64,000 bases of DNA from Arthrobacter sp. AZCC_0090. Lineage in GTDB: Bacteria > Actinomycetota > Actinomycetes > Actinomycetales > Micrococcaceae. A program made the position numbers and the translations under genes. The stretch is from NCBI RefSeq assembly GCF_014207375.1, contig NZ_JACHEE010000009.1, positions 158,740 to 222,739 on the forward strand. The letters are read 5' to 3'. Under the pieces are notes generated by a model, which saw only the letters and a program-made list of their open reading frames with translations, was not told the origin of the DNA and did no database searches. Position 1 is the first letter of the stretch. Each line of letters starts with the position of its first letter. Positions 19,032 through 27,121 of this stretch are shown here, in pieces.

Positions 19032-20137
19032 GAGAGTCCTTCCTCTCCGGAAAGGATCGTGGCCGGTTCTTTCACAACGGCACCGATCGATGTGAGGAGC
19101 CCCCGCAACGTCGCGGCGCTGTGGAGCAGTTGACGACGACGCTCGGCCGGGCCGGGCTCGTCGTCCCAGTCGGCGAGCGCCGGGATACGCCCGTGCGCCA
19201 CGCCGTCGTGCGTCGCAACACCGAGCCGGGCCAACTGGCCCAGCCCCGCGGCGTCGAGGTGGGGTTCGTGGGTGAACCACGATCGGTCGAAAACCGGAGA
19301 ATCGAACTTTCCCCGGTGCTGTTCCAAGGTGAAGTCACTCACCCCGGCACTGAGAAGGTGGCCGAGGATCGCTTCCCAGTCGAAGACTCCCTCGCCGATT
19401 GCCCGCAGGCGGCGCCGGTATCCGTGGGGTAGGGGAAACAAGACCGCGTCTTCCAAGTGCGTCATCCTGATGTACGGTCCAAGGCTCCGGGCTGCCTCGA
19501 TTGGGTCCTCTGCGCGGACCACGAGGTTGGCCACGTCGAATCCTATTCCGAACACCGCGGGATCCAGTGCCTGGACAAGTGCCAGCACTTCCGGTGAAGC
19601 CAGGTCTTCGTGGGTCTTGAGGTTGATGCGCACCCTGGCGTCCCGCGCCGCGGGTGCGAGCGCCTCGAGGTTCGCCCGTATGAGCCGGAGTTGCGCAGGG
19701 TGGTCGAGGAACCTGCCCTGCTCCACGGCACCTTGCCGTTCGGATCGGGTGTGAACGAAAAACTCGGTAATGCCAAGATCCACTCCCCTGGAAAGGGCTC
19801 TCCCCATCCCGGCCCTCACCGTGGCAGGATCGCCGAACGGCCCGGCGCAGCCGAGGCCAAGCTGGATCTCGACCCCGGAATGCCGGGCCTCCTCCGCCAC
19901 CTCATCCAGTTCGCCAGGCTTGTCCGGTTGCGCAAGTGATTCACCGGAATGTTCCGCGGCGATGCTGTTGAGAACAACGAGCGTGAAGCCGTCGTCCACG
20001 GCGGCCTGCACTGATTCCACCAGTGGCCGGCTTTCGTGGCCTGGGTACCGGGTGAACTGCACCCCTAAGCGCGTCTCCGGCAATCTGCCAGTGCCGAGGA
20101 GCCGCGAATCTACCGGCAAGCGTGTGATCTGGGTCAT
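19028..20137 (-). CDS. Sugar phosphate isomerase/epimerase-like TIM barrel protein, first gene of the operon
   Basis: A 369-residue xylose isomerase-like TIM barrel paralogous to the protein at 12451-13491: FDVANLVVRAEDP, the MTHLED strand and GEGVFDWEAILG match in order. One expected metal ligand differs, since the motif reads NLKTHED where the paralogue has NIETHEE, and the last ligand region reads LEQHRG. It opens the importer operon and overlaps the permease gene by four bases. A -10 hexamer TATCTT ends seven bases before the ATG, so the message may be leaderless. The reaction is unknown. Confidence 0.72.
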   Translation of the reverse strand: MTQITRLPVDSRLLGTGRLPETRLGVQFTRYPGHESRPLVESVQAAVDDGFTLVVLNSIAAEHSGESLAQPDKPGELDEVAEEARHSGVEIQLGLGCAGPFGDPATVRAGMGRALSRGVDLGITEFFVHTRSERQGAVEQGRFLDHPAQLRLIRANLEALAPAARDARVRINLKTHEDLASPEVLALVQALDPAVFGIGFDVANLVVRAEDPIEAARSLGPYIRMTHLEDAVLFPLPHGYRRRLRAIGEGVFDWEAILGHLLSAGVSDFTLEQHRGKFDSPVFDRSWFTHEPHLDAAGLGQLARLGVATHDGVAHGRIPALADWDDEPGPAERRRQLLHSAATLRGLLTSIGAVVKEPATILSGEEGLS

Positions 20138-20144
20138 GTTTGCC

Positions 20145-20150
20145 AAGATA
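20145..20150 (-). promoter_or_regulatory. -10 element of a probable leaderless promoter of the importer operon
   Basis: TATCTT on the minus strand is followed by GGCAAAC and then the ATG of the first operon gene, which puts the transcription start at or next to the ATG. There is no Shine-Dalgarno sequence. TTTCGT, 17 bases upstream, could serve as a weak -35. An 18-bp palindrome occupies the spacer between them. Confidence 0.5.
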
Positions 20151-20153
20151 CAC

Positions 20154-20171
20154 TCGTAAGACGTCTTACGA
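20154..20171. promoter_or_regulatory. Perfect 18-bp palindrome, probable GntR/FadR operator
   Basis: TCGTAAGACGTCTTACGA reads the same on both strands. GT...AC half-sites with this spacing are what FadR-subfamily GntR proteins bind, and such a regulator is encoded 154 bases away on the other strand. The site lies in the spacer of the importer operon promoter, where binding would block RNA polymerase. A lone half-site-like GACGTAAG at 20211-20218 lies closer to the regulator gene. Confidence 0.75.
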
Positions 20172-20324
20172 AAGAGTAGCTTTTCCAACCCCCATGTGAG
20201 ACGCTTCGTTGACGTAAGTGGACCGGTCGCCGGCCGGAGCGAATGACGCGAATTTGCAAAAGCGCCGCCTGCCCCGGAGGTACCCGGATCTGCGAACTCA
20301 GAGCATTTCCTGGAAGGAGGCACC

Positions 20325-21023
20325 ATGACCGTGAATGGCCGGCGCAGCGTCGTCGACGACGCGATCGACGACATCCGCCTGCGGATTCGGCAGGGCGAGT
20401 GGGGCTTGGGAGACCGCATTCCCCCCGAGCCGGAACTCGGAAAGGCCCTGGGCCTCAGCCGGGCGCCCCTGCGGGAAGCACTCCGGGCGTTGGTGCACGC
20501 GGGACTTCTCGTGACACGGCAAGGTGACGGGACCTTCGTCGCGGCCGTAGACGAACAAGAAGTCGCCCTGCGGAAGGGCCTCCAGGGAGCGGATCGATTC
20601 GAGGCCATCGAAGTCCGGCGCAGCCTTGACGTACCCGCGGCCGCCCTCGCCGCCCAGCGCCGGGACCAAGAGGATCTGGACAGGCTTCAGGATGCGCTGG
20701 AACGGCGCCGCGCTGCCGCGGAAGCCCACGACGACGACGGTTTCCGGCAGGCAGACATCGACTTCCACCGCGGCGTGGTGGACGCCGCGCACAACCAGCT
20801 TCTAGCTGGCATCTATGGCTCTCTTGCGGCGAGCATCGACGGTTCGTGGACATCACCGGCAGGCCTGGAGCGCGCAGCCAGCACCGAGCACGATAACCAT
20901 GACGAGCTCTTCGAGGCGATCCGCGACCGCGCAGCCCAGGACGCCATGATGGTGGCCGGATCGATCCTCGACAACCAGGCTTCCGATTTGGAAGGCAAGC
21001 CCCCACGTTCCACTCGCTCGTAG
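20325..21023 (+). CDS. GntR-family (FadR subfamily) transcriptional regulator
   Basis: A 232-residue regulator. The winged helix (residues 5-75) shows IPPEPELGKALGLSRAPLREALRAL, the GntR signature, and GLLVTRQGDGTFVA as the wing. Residues 85-220 form the all-helical FCD ligand domain with DIDFHRGVVDAAHN and an HDNHDELFEAIRDR helix whose histidines could bind a metal. AGGAGG lies nine bases before the ATG. It is transcribed away from the importer operon and toward the amidohydrolase, so it very likely represses both sides until an inducer binds. A 31-base gap separates it from the next gene. Confidence 0.88.
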   Translation: MTVNGRRSVVDDAIDDIRLRIRQGEWGLGDRIPPEPELGKALGLSRAPLREALRALVHAGLLVTRQGDGTFVAAVDEQEVALRKGLQGADRFEAIEVRRSLDVPAAALAAQRRDQEDLDRLQDALERRRAAAEAHDDDGFRQADIDFHRGVVDAAHNQLLAGIYGSLAASIDGSWTSPAGLERAASTEHDNHDELFEAIRDRAAQDAMMVAGSILDNQASDLEGKPPRSTRS

Positions 21024-21054
21024 CTTCTCCGGACCACCACCCCCAAGGAGACCA

Positions 21055-22515
21055 GTGATTACCCGCATCAAGGCCGCCTTCGTCATTGGATACGCCGACG
21101 GCGACCACTGCATCCTGCCCAACGCGGAGCTGGTCCACGAGGACGGGACCATTGTCTTCGTGGGCAGGGACTATCCCGGAGCAGTGGACATCAATATCGA
21201 CGCCGGGCAGGCTGTCGTCTCCCCCGGGTTCATCGACCTGAACGCCTTGGCAGACATCGACCATGCCCTCTTCGATTCTTGGCCCGACCCCACCCGGCGG
21301 CTGGGGCTCGTCTGGTCCGAGTCCTACTTGAGGGACCATGGGGCTGTCTTCACACGCGAGCAGCTACGATTCCGACGTGAGTTCGCCCTCTCGCAATTGG
21401 TACGCAACGGCATCACTACGCTCATGCCCATTGCATCCGAGAGCTACCACGAGTGGTGCGAGGACTACGAGGACCTTGCCGACACCGCCGACGCCGTCGA
21501 GGCGCTTGGCGTCCGGGCCTACCTGGGGCCGAGCTACCGCACGGCGGTCCCCTATACCGACGGCAAACGGGTGATGCTCCATGAGGATGAACGGCGAGGC
21601 CTCGACGGTCTGGATCAAGCGGTCCGCTTCGCCCAGGACTTCGAAGGGAGGGCTCATGGGCTGATCCGGGCGGCCCTGCTACCTGCGCGGATCGAAACGC
21701 AGACCGAAAAGACCCTCCAACTCACTCGCCAAGCTGCCGATGAGTTAAAGCTCCCCGTGCGCCTGCACGCCGCCCAAGGTCTCTTCGAAGTCGAGACCAT
21801 GATCTCCCGCACGGGCAGGCGTCCGCTCCCCTACCTGGCCGATCTTGGTTTCCTCGCCGAACGCACGTTCATCCCCCACGCTTGGACCATCCCTGGCCAT
21901 TCGCATATGCCTGCCGCCTTCGGCACCGGGGACGATCTGGCTCTCCTCTCTGATTCGGGGACAACTGTCCTGCTCTGCCCCATCCCCATGGCGCACTACG
22001 GCGGGATGCTCGACAGCTACGACTCCTACCGCGAGCGCGGAGTGCGGATCGCGCTGGGGACGGACTCCGCCCCGCCGAACATGATCCGCGCCATGGACCT
22101 CGCGATGGGCATGACCAAAACTCTCACCGGGGACCGTTCAAGCGCCCAGGCCGCGGACTTGCTTCGCTCCGCCACCGTGGACCCCGCCGAGTCGCTGGGC
22201 CGTTCCGACCTGGGCCGTCTGGCACCTGGAGCGCAGGCGGACTACTTTGTCCTGGACTTGACCGGGAGCCACATCGGCCCACTCGCCGATCCCGTCCGCA
22301 CCCTGATCATGAACGCGGACGGACGGGACATCACGCAGGTGGTCGTGGCCGGCCGCACCATTGTGGACAAGGGAGAAATCGTCACCGTGGACACGAGCGG
22401 CTACCGGGAACGTGCGCAGGAATTCCTGGACCACTACATTGCCTCACTGACCGTTTCGGACTTCGCCCGGCGCCCTCTCCACGAGCTCCTTCCGCCCAGT
22501 TTCCCCTTGCGCTAA
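21055..22515 (+). CDS. Amidohydrolase-superfamily protein with a degenerate first metal motif
   Basis: A 486-residue protein starting at GTG (21055, AAGGAG upstream). It has the amidohydrolase shape: a beta-sandwich flank, VVSPGFIDL at the first barrel strand, RLHAAQG, IPHAWTI, LGTDSAPPN and the C-terminal GAQADYFVLDL. Members deaminate or hydrolyse amides and ring C-N bonds. The usual HxH after the first strand is missing (DLNALADIDH), so metal binding must differ or only a mononuclear site remains. It lies directly after the GntR gene and is likely co-transcribed, suggesting a step in the same degradation pathway as the divergent importer operon. Confidence 0.78.
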   Translation: MITRIKAAFVIGYADGDHCILPNAELVHEDGTIVFVGRDYPGAVDINIDAGQAVVSPGFIDLNALADIDHALFDSWPDPTRRLGLVWSESYLRDHGAVFTREQLRFRREFALSQLVRNGITTLMPIASESYHEWCEDYEDLADTADAVEALGVRAYLGPSYRTAVPYTDGKRVMLHEDERRGLDGLDQAVRFAQDFEGRAHGLIRAALLPARIETQTEKTLQLTRQAADELKLPVRLHAAQGLFEVETMISRTGRRPLPYLADLGFLAERTFIPHAWTIPGHSHMPAAFGTGDDLALLSDSGTTVLLCPIPMAHYGGMLDSYDSYRERGVRIALGTDSAPPNMIRAMDLAMGMTKTLTGDRSSAQAADLLRSATVDPAESLGRSDLGRLAPGAQADYFVLDLTGSHIGPLADPVRTLIMNADGRDITQVVVAGRTIVDKGEIVTVDTSGYRERAQEFLDHYIASLTVSDFARRPLHELLPPSFPLR

Positions 22516-22524
22516 TCAGCGCAA
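22507..22524. terminator. Short hairpin across the amidohydrolase stop codon
   Basis: TTGCGCT and AGCGCAA pair perfectly (7 bp) around AATC, with the stop codon TAA inside. A second stem, CGACGGCGA/TCGCCGTCG (22551-22559 and 22580-22588), lies 27 bases further on. Neither has a T run; together they may end the transcript. Confidence 0.35.
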
Positions 22525-22588
22525 GTAGTCCAGGCGCCGCCGGAGGACGTCGACGGCGACGCACCCTCACATGGCAGCCTCGCCGTCG

Positions 22589-22862
22589 TCGAGGGCACTA
22601 TCCGGAAGGGATCCCCCGCGCCCTAGCGGCGCGCCATGCCCTCTTCAGAAAAAACGGTAGTCGTGCCTCGAATGTAAACACGGCCCCACCCGCCACGAAA
22701 CACCGAGTAAACGAACGCAGAAGGCTTGTCCAACAATCCCGGGTATGCCCGATTTTTTGACTTGACAGGTGCTCCCGTGTGGTGAGGTAAAGCTAGCCGC
22801 CCCTCGACTCACTCGTCCGAATCCGGCGCGCCCCGATATCTGCAAACCGTTAGAGATCCCCA
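22589..22862 (+). other. Gene-free stretch before the sugar ABC transporter operon
   Basis: I see no gene here. It should hold the promoter of the sugar transporter operon. A perfect -35 hexamer TTGACA lies at 22762-22767, but no good -10 follows at 17 bases (AGGTAA at 22785-22790 is poor). The first operon gene has no clear ribosome site. No repeat or operator palindrome was recognised. Confidence 0.35.
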
Positions 22863-23822
22863 ATGACAAGACAACTGACTGGCAGCCCCGCGGCCCCTGC
22901 GGCCCCCGCGCAGACTGTCCCGGCCCGTCAAAGCCGCGGACGTTGGTCCGGGCGAACGCGACGCGACTTCTTTGTGTTCCTGGCGCTGGCCTTGCCGAAC
23001 CTGGCGCTGATTGCCGTGTTCACGTATCTGCCCCTGATCAACAACGTGTACTACTCAACCCTCGACTGGACCTTGGGCTCAGCATCGGCCACCGTTGTGG
23101 GAATCGACAACTACATCAACTTCTTCACCAGCTCCGATGCCCCGCAGGTACTTGGCACAACGGCTATGTTCACAGTGGTCACCGTCGGCGGCTCCATGGT
23201 GCTGGGGCTCTTGGTCGCCTTGGCCTTGAACTCCAAGGTCCGCGGCACCACCTTTGCGCGTTCCGCGGTTTTCGCCCCCTATGTCCTCAGCGGCGTAGGC
23301 GTTGGCCTCGTGTGGCTGTTCATCTTCGACCCCGGCTACGGCGTCCTGTCTTGGCTTCTCCGAGGCATCGGCCAGCAAAGCCCGCAATGGATCAACGATC
23401 CGCAGCTTGCCCTGGTAATGGTCATCATCGTCTACGTCTGGAAGAACCTGGGCTACTGTGCCGTCGTATACCTCGCAGGGCTCCAATCGCTCCCGAAAGA
23501 CGTCATGGAGGCAGCCTCCTTGGATGGCGCCAACGGCATCCGCCGCTTCATGAGCATTTCGGTTCCGCTGCTCTCGCCCACCACCTTCTTCCTGCTCATC
23601 ACCACGATGATCAGCTCGCTGCAAGCCTTCGACCTGATCCGGATCATGACGCCGTTGGGCAACGGCACCAGCACCCTGATCTACGAGGCCTATCTTCAAG
23701 CCTTCGGAGCCTACAACCGCGCAGGGTACTCCGCCTCCATCTCGGTGGTGCTCTTTGCCATCCTGCTCATCATCACCGTGCTCCAGCTGCGGTTCGTCGA
23801 ACGGAAGGTGCACTACTCATGA
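22863..23822 (+). CDS. Sugar ABC transporter permease, MalF/UgpA type
   Basis: A 319-residue inner membrane protein of the CUT1 carbohydrate group. A Pro/Ala-rich, basic cytoplasmic N-terminus precedes six membrane segments. The ATPase-contacting EAA loop reads EAASLDGANGIRRFMSISVP. It forms the channel with the MalG-type protein encoded next, whose start overlaps the stop by four bases. The operon also has a binding protein but no ATPase, so a shared MsiK-like ATPase elsewhere in the genome probably drives it. The start ATG lacks an obvious ribosome site. Confidence 0.88.
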   Translation: MTRQLTGSPAAPAAPAQTVPARQSRGRWSGRTRRDFFVFLALALPNLALIAVFTYLPLINNVYYSTLDWTLGSASATVVGIDNYINFFTSSDAPQVLGTTAMFTVVTVGGSMVLGLLVALALNSKVRGTTFARSAVFAPYVLSGVGVGLVWLFIFDPGYGVLSWLLRGIGQQSPQWINDPQLALVMVIIVYVWKNLGYCAVVYLAGLQSLPKDVMEAASLDGANGIRRFMSISVPLLSPTTFFLLITTMISSLQAFDLIRIMTPLGNGTSTLIYEAYLQAFGAYNRAGYSASISVVLFAILLIITVLQLRFVERKVHYS

Positions 23823-24757
23823 GCACGCTCTCTCCCGTCAGCCCTAACCCCGCAAGCGGCGTCGGGACCCGGAATGCCCCCGACGCCGGTCCGGGACTCC
23901 CAGTGCACCGCGACCGGCCCTTCTCCCGCACAAACCTCGTCCAGACACTGGCCGGTGGCTACATCCCCCTGATTGTCGCCACCTTGGTGGTGGTCCTGCC
24001 GCTGTTGTGGATGGTACTAAGTTCCTTCAAGCAACCCGGCGAGATCGTCACCGTGGATCTCAAGATCCTCCCGCAAGGCCTGAACCTGGAGAACTACCAC
24101 ACGGCCATGACCACAGTGCCGTTCGGACGGTTCTTCCTGAACAGCCTGATCGTTACCACCGTGGGCTCCACGGTGAAGGTGATCCTGGCTATCCTGACGG
24201 CTTACGCCCTGGTATTCGTCCGGTTCCCGTTCAAGAACGTCATCTTCGTCGTGATACTCGTGGCCTTGATGGTGCCGCCGCAGGTGTCGATCCTCCCGAA
24301 CTACATCCTGATCGCGGGAATCGGCGGGAAGAACACCCTGTGGGGAATCATTCTTCCAGGCCTCGGCACGGCCTTCGGAACCTTTCTCCTTCGCCAGCAC
24401 TTCAAGACCCTCCCGGGATCCATCCTCGAAGCGGCGGAAATCGACGGCGCAGGTCATTGGCGCAGGCTGTGGCAAGTCGTCGTCCCCGTGTCGCTCCCCT
24501 CCATCGCCACCGTGGCCCTCGTCACCGTGGTCAGCGAATGGAACGACTACATCTGGCCGCTCATCATTACCGACAGGCCGGAAACCATGACTCTCCCTGT
24601 CGGCCTGACCTTGCTTCAGAACTCTGAAGGAAACGGCGCCGGCTGGGGAATCCTGATGGCCGGGGCAGTCCTGGTGATCATCCCCATCCTCCTGGTCTTC
24701 GCAGCGTTGCAGCGCTATATCGTTGCCGGGCTCACCCAGGGCAGCGTCACCGGCTAG
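23819..24757 (+). CDS. Sugar ABC transporter permease, MalG/UgpE type
   Basis: A 312-residue inner membrane protein, the second CUT1 permease. The EAA loop reads EAAEIDGAGHWRRLWQVVVP and SEWNDYIWPLIIT is the usual motif near the fifth membrane segment. A longer open frame runs upstream through the first permease in another frame; I chose the ATG at 23819 because it overlaps the previous stop (ATGA) and starts a plausible hydrophilic N-terminus. The C-terminus ends GLTQGSVTG, as in many MalG-type proteins. Confidence 0.88.
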   Translation: MSTLSPVSPNPASGVGTRNAPDAGPGLPVHRDRPFSRTNLVQTLAGGYIPLIVATLVVVLPLLWMVLSSFKQPGEIVTVDLKILPQGLNLENYHTAMTTVPFGRFFLNSLIVTTVGSTVKVILAILTAYALVFVRFPFKNVIFVVILVALMVPPQVSILPNYILIAGIGGKNTLWGIILPGLGTAFGTFLLRQHFKTLPGSILEAAEIDGAGHWRRLWQVVVPVSLPSIATVALVTVVSEWNDYIWPLIITDRPETMTLPVGLTLLQNSEGNGAGWGILMAGAVLVIIPILLVFAALQRYIVAGLTQGSVTG

Positions 24758-24860
24758 CGGCGCCGCACCATCACCCGTGCGTTCCCCACCCGGCCGAACC
24801 GCGGCCCGGCCGAACCGTACGAAATACCTCACCACCTTTGCATCCTTGAGAGGACCAACC

Positions 24861-26207
24861 ATGGCAATGAATCTTGACCGTAGAAACTTCCTGGGGCTCG
24901 CTGGACTTGGAGTCGGCGCCGCTGCCCTTGCGGCCTGCGGCGGTCCGTCGACCGGCGGCAGCGTTGCAAGCAGCGGACCTTCGGACGTCGACTTCACCGG
25001 CGTCAAGCCCGCCGGCTCGTTCGACTTCTGGACCAGCCACCCCGGGCAGTCGCAGAGCGTCGAGCAATCCATCATTGACAAATTCCAGGCGAAGTTCCCG
25101 GACATCAAAGTGAACCTCGTAACGGCAGGCGCCAACTACGAGGAAATCGCCCAGAAGTTCCAGACGTCGCAAGCTGCGAAGTCGGCCCTCCCCGGCCTCG
25201 TGGTGCTCTCCGACGTCTGGTGGTTCCGCTACTACACCAACGGCAACATCATTCCGCTCGACGGACTCATCAAGCAGTTGGACTTCAAGATTGATGACTT
25301 CCAGAAGTCCCTCGTGGCGGACTACCAGTACGCCAATAAGCAATGGGCGCTACCCTACGGCCGCTCCACCCCGCTCTTCTACTACAACAAGGACCACTTC
25401 AAGGCCGCCGGCCTCCCGGACAGGGCGCCGAAGACCTGGCAGGAATTCGCCGACTGGGCCCCCAAGCTCCAGGCCAGCTCAGGCGCGAAGTACGCCTACA
25501 TCTACCCGGCCCTCGCCGGATACGCCGGCTGGACGCTGCAGAACAACCTGTGGGGCTGGGGCGGTAGCTGGTCCAATGGGTGGACCTTCAACTGCGATTC
25601 CACGGAGTCAGTCGCGGCCTTGCAGTGGGCCCAGGACTCGATCTACAAGGACAAGTGGGCCGGAGTCTCCTCCAAGAGCGCCGCGGACGATTTCGCCGCG
25701 GGCATTACGTCTACCACGATCTCCTCCACCGGTGACCTGCTGGGCGTACTGAAGTCCGCTAAGTTCAACGTCGGCGTCGGTTACATGCCGGGCGGACCCA
25801 AGGCTGAGACCAACGTCTGCCCCACCGGCGGCGCCGGCCTGGGCATTCCCAGCGGCGTCAGCAAGGAGGTCCAGCTCGCTGCCGCCACCTTCCTGAAATT
25901 CATGACCGAACCGGAAAACACGGCGGCCTTCTCCGCCGCGACGGGCTACATGCCCACCCGTCTCTCTGCGGACATGACAGCAGTCCTCGCAAAGACTCCC
26001 CAGATCAAGACGGCCATGGATCAGCTCGCAGTCACCAAGGTGCAGGACAACGCCCGAGTGTTCCTGCCCGGTGCCGATCAGGAGATGGCCAAGGCCGCCG
26101 CGAAGATCCTCACCCAGCAGGGCGACGTCAAAGCGACCATGACGGACCTTAAGGCAACCCTCGACAGCATCTACACCAAGGACGTGAAGCCCAAGCTCAA
26201 GAGCTAG
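24861..26207 (+). CDS. Sugar ABC transporter substrate-binding lipoprotein, family 1
   Basis: A 448-residue extracellular binding protein. The N-terminus has a twin-arginine-like RRNFLGLAGLG followed by the lipobox LAAC with Cys26, so it is probably exported folded and anchored by lipid. The mature part shows FDFWTSHPGQ, IIDKFQAKFPDIKVNLV and KTWQEFADWAPKLQ, typical of family 1 (maltose/glycerol-3-phosphate-like) binding proteins. AGAGGA lies upstream of the ATG. It is the last gene of the three-gene transporter operon; most CUT1 operons put it first. The bound sugar cannot be told. Confidence 0.87.
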   Translation: MAMNLDRRNFLGLAGLGVGAAALAACGGPSTGGSVASSGPSDVDFTGVKPAGSFDFWTSHPGQSQSVEQSIIDKFQAKFPDIKVNLVTAGANYEEIAQKFQTSQAAKSALPGLVVLSDVWWFRYYTNGNIIPLDGLIKQLDFKIDDFQKSLVADYQYANKQWALPYGRSTPLFYYNKDHFKAAGLPDRAPKTWQEFADWAPKLQASSGAKYAYIYPALAGYAGWTLQNNLWGWGGSWSNGWTFNCDSTESVAALQWAQDSIYKDKWAGVSSKSAADDFAAGITSTTISSTGDLLGVLKSAKFNVGVGYMPGGPKAETNVCPTGGAGLGIPSGVSKEVQLAAATFLKFMTEPENTAAFSAATGYMPTRLSADMTAVLAKTPQIKTAMDQLAVTKVQDNARVFLPGADQEMAKAAAKILTQQGDVKATMTDLKATLDSIYTKDVKPKLKS

Positions 26208-26225
26208 GCAACACCCACGCTACGC

Positions 26226-26269
26226 AAAATCCCTGGCGAAACCCGAGTTCGGGCGTCGCTAGGGATTTT
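26226..26269. terminator. Bidirectional terminator between the sugar transporter and map
   Basis: AAAATCCCTGGCGA (26226-26239) pairs with TCGCTAGGGATTTT (26256-26269) with one G-T pair, and CCCG/CGGG stacks inside. It is flanked by A and T runs on both sides, so it can end transcripts from either strand. Confidence 0.8.
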
Positions 26270-26293
26270 CTGTATCGGTACCTGTTGGGGGCG

Positions 26294-27121
26294 TCAGGGA
26301 ATCGGGACAGGCACGACGCCGAGCGGCACCAGCTGCTCTGCTCCGCCGTCGGGGGCCGAAAGCACCCAGATGCCCTTTTCGTGGACGGCGACCGAGTGCT
26401 CCCACTGGCAGGAACGCTTGCCGTCGGTGGTCACCACGGTCCAGTCGTCGTCGAGGGTGGCCGTCTCGATGCCGCCACGGACGAGCATGGGTTCAATGGC
26501 AAGGCACAATCCTGGCCGGATCTTGGGGCCCCGATGGGTGGTGCGATAGTTCAAGACGTCAGGGGCCATGTGCATCTCTGAACCGATACCGTGGCCTACG
26601 TAGTCCTCCAGGATGCCCAGCGGCTTTCCCGGTACGGAAGAGACGTAGTCATCCACGGCGTTACCGATGTCGCCGACGAACTTGCCCTTGGCCAAAGCGG
26701 CGATTCCACGCCACATGGCGGCCTGGGTGACATCCGAAAGCCGCTGGTCCTCTGGGTCGGCAGTGCCAACTATCACCGTCCGTGCGGAGTCGGAGTGCCA
26801 ACCATCAACAATCGCCCCGCCATCAATCGAAATGATGTCCCCGTCCTGCAGGACGCGGTCCCCGGGGATGCCGTGGACTACTTCCTCGTTGACGGAGGTG
26901 CAAATGGTGGCCGGGAAGCCGTGGTACCCGAGGAAGTTCGACTTCGCGCCGGCGTCGTTCAGGACCGCCGCGAAGACGGCGTCGATCTCCCGTGTGGTGA
27001 CGCCGGGTTTCGCAGCCGCAACGGCCGCGTCGAGGGCGCTGCTGAGGACCAATCCGGCCTCGTGCATCTTGCGCATTTGCTCGTTGGTCTTGTATTCGAT
27101 GCGGGGCTGGCCGAACGCCAT
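26294..27121 (-). CDS. map: Methionine aminopeptidase type I
   Basis: A 275-residue enzyme that removes the initiator methionine from new proteins. The metal ligands are in place: Asp in SIDGGAIVDG and HSDSARTV, His in YVGHGIG, Glu in AIEPML and Glu in WEHSVAV. The start MAFGQPRIEYKT has AGAGGAG upstream. It follows adk by 211 bases, but a terminator hairpin lies between, so it needs readthrough or its own promoter. In many actinobacteria infA comes next; here the next genes on the left belong to an accessory block. Confidence 0.96.
   Translation of the reverse strand: MAFGQPRIEYKTNEQMRKMHEAGLVLSSALDAAVAAAKPGVTTREIDAVFAAVLNDAGAKSNFLGYHGFPATICTSVNEEVVHGIPGDRVLQDGDIISIDGGAIVDGWHSDSARTVIVGTADPEDQRLSDVTQAAMWRGIAALAKGKFVGDIGNAVDDYVSSVPGKPLGILEDYVGHGIGSEMHMAPDVLNYRTTHRGPKIRPGLCLAIEPMLVRGGIETATLDDDWTVVTTDGKRSCQWEHSVAVHEKGIWVLSAPDGGAEQLVPLGVVPVPIP

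Noticed and set aside
22762..22790. A complete promoter for the sugar transporter operon
   Set aside because: TTGACA is perfect but no -10 with a conserved TA...T occurs at suitable spacing, so only the -35 was noted.
22769..24757. A 662-residue open frame spanning both sugar permease genes
   Set aside because: Its first half is out of frame with the first permease and reads as low-quality Arg/His-rich sequence. The second half is the real MalG-type permease starting at 23819.
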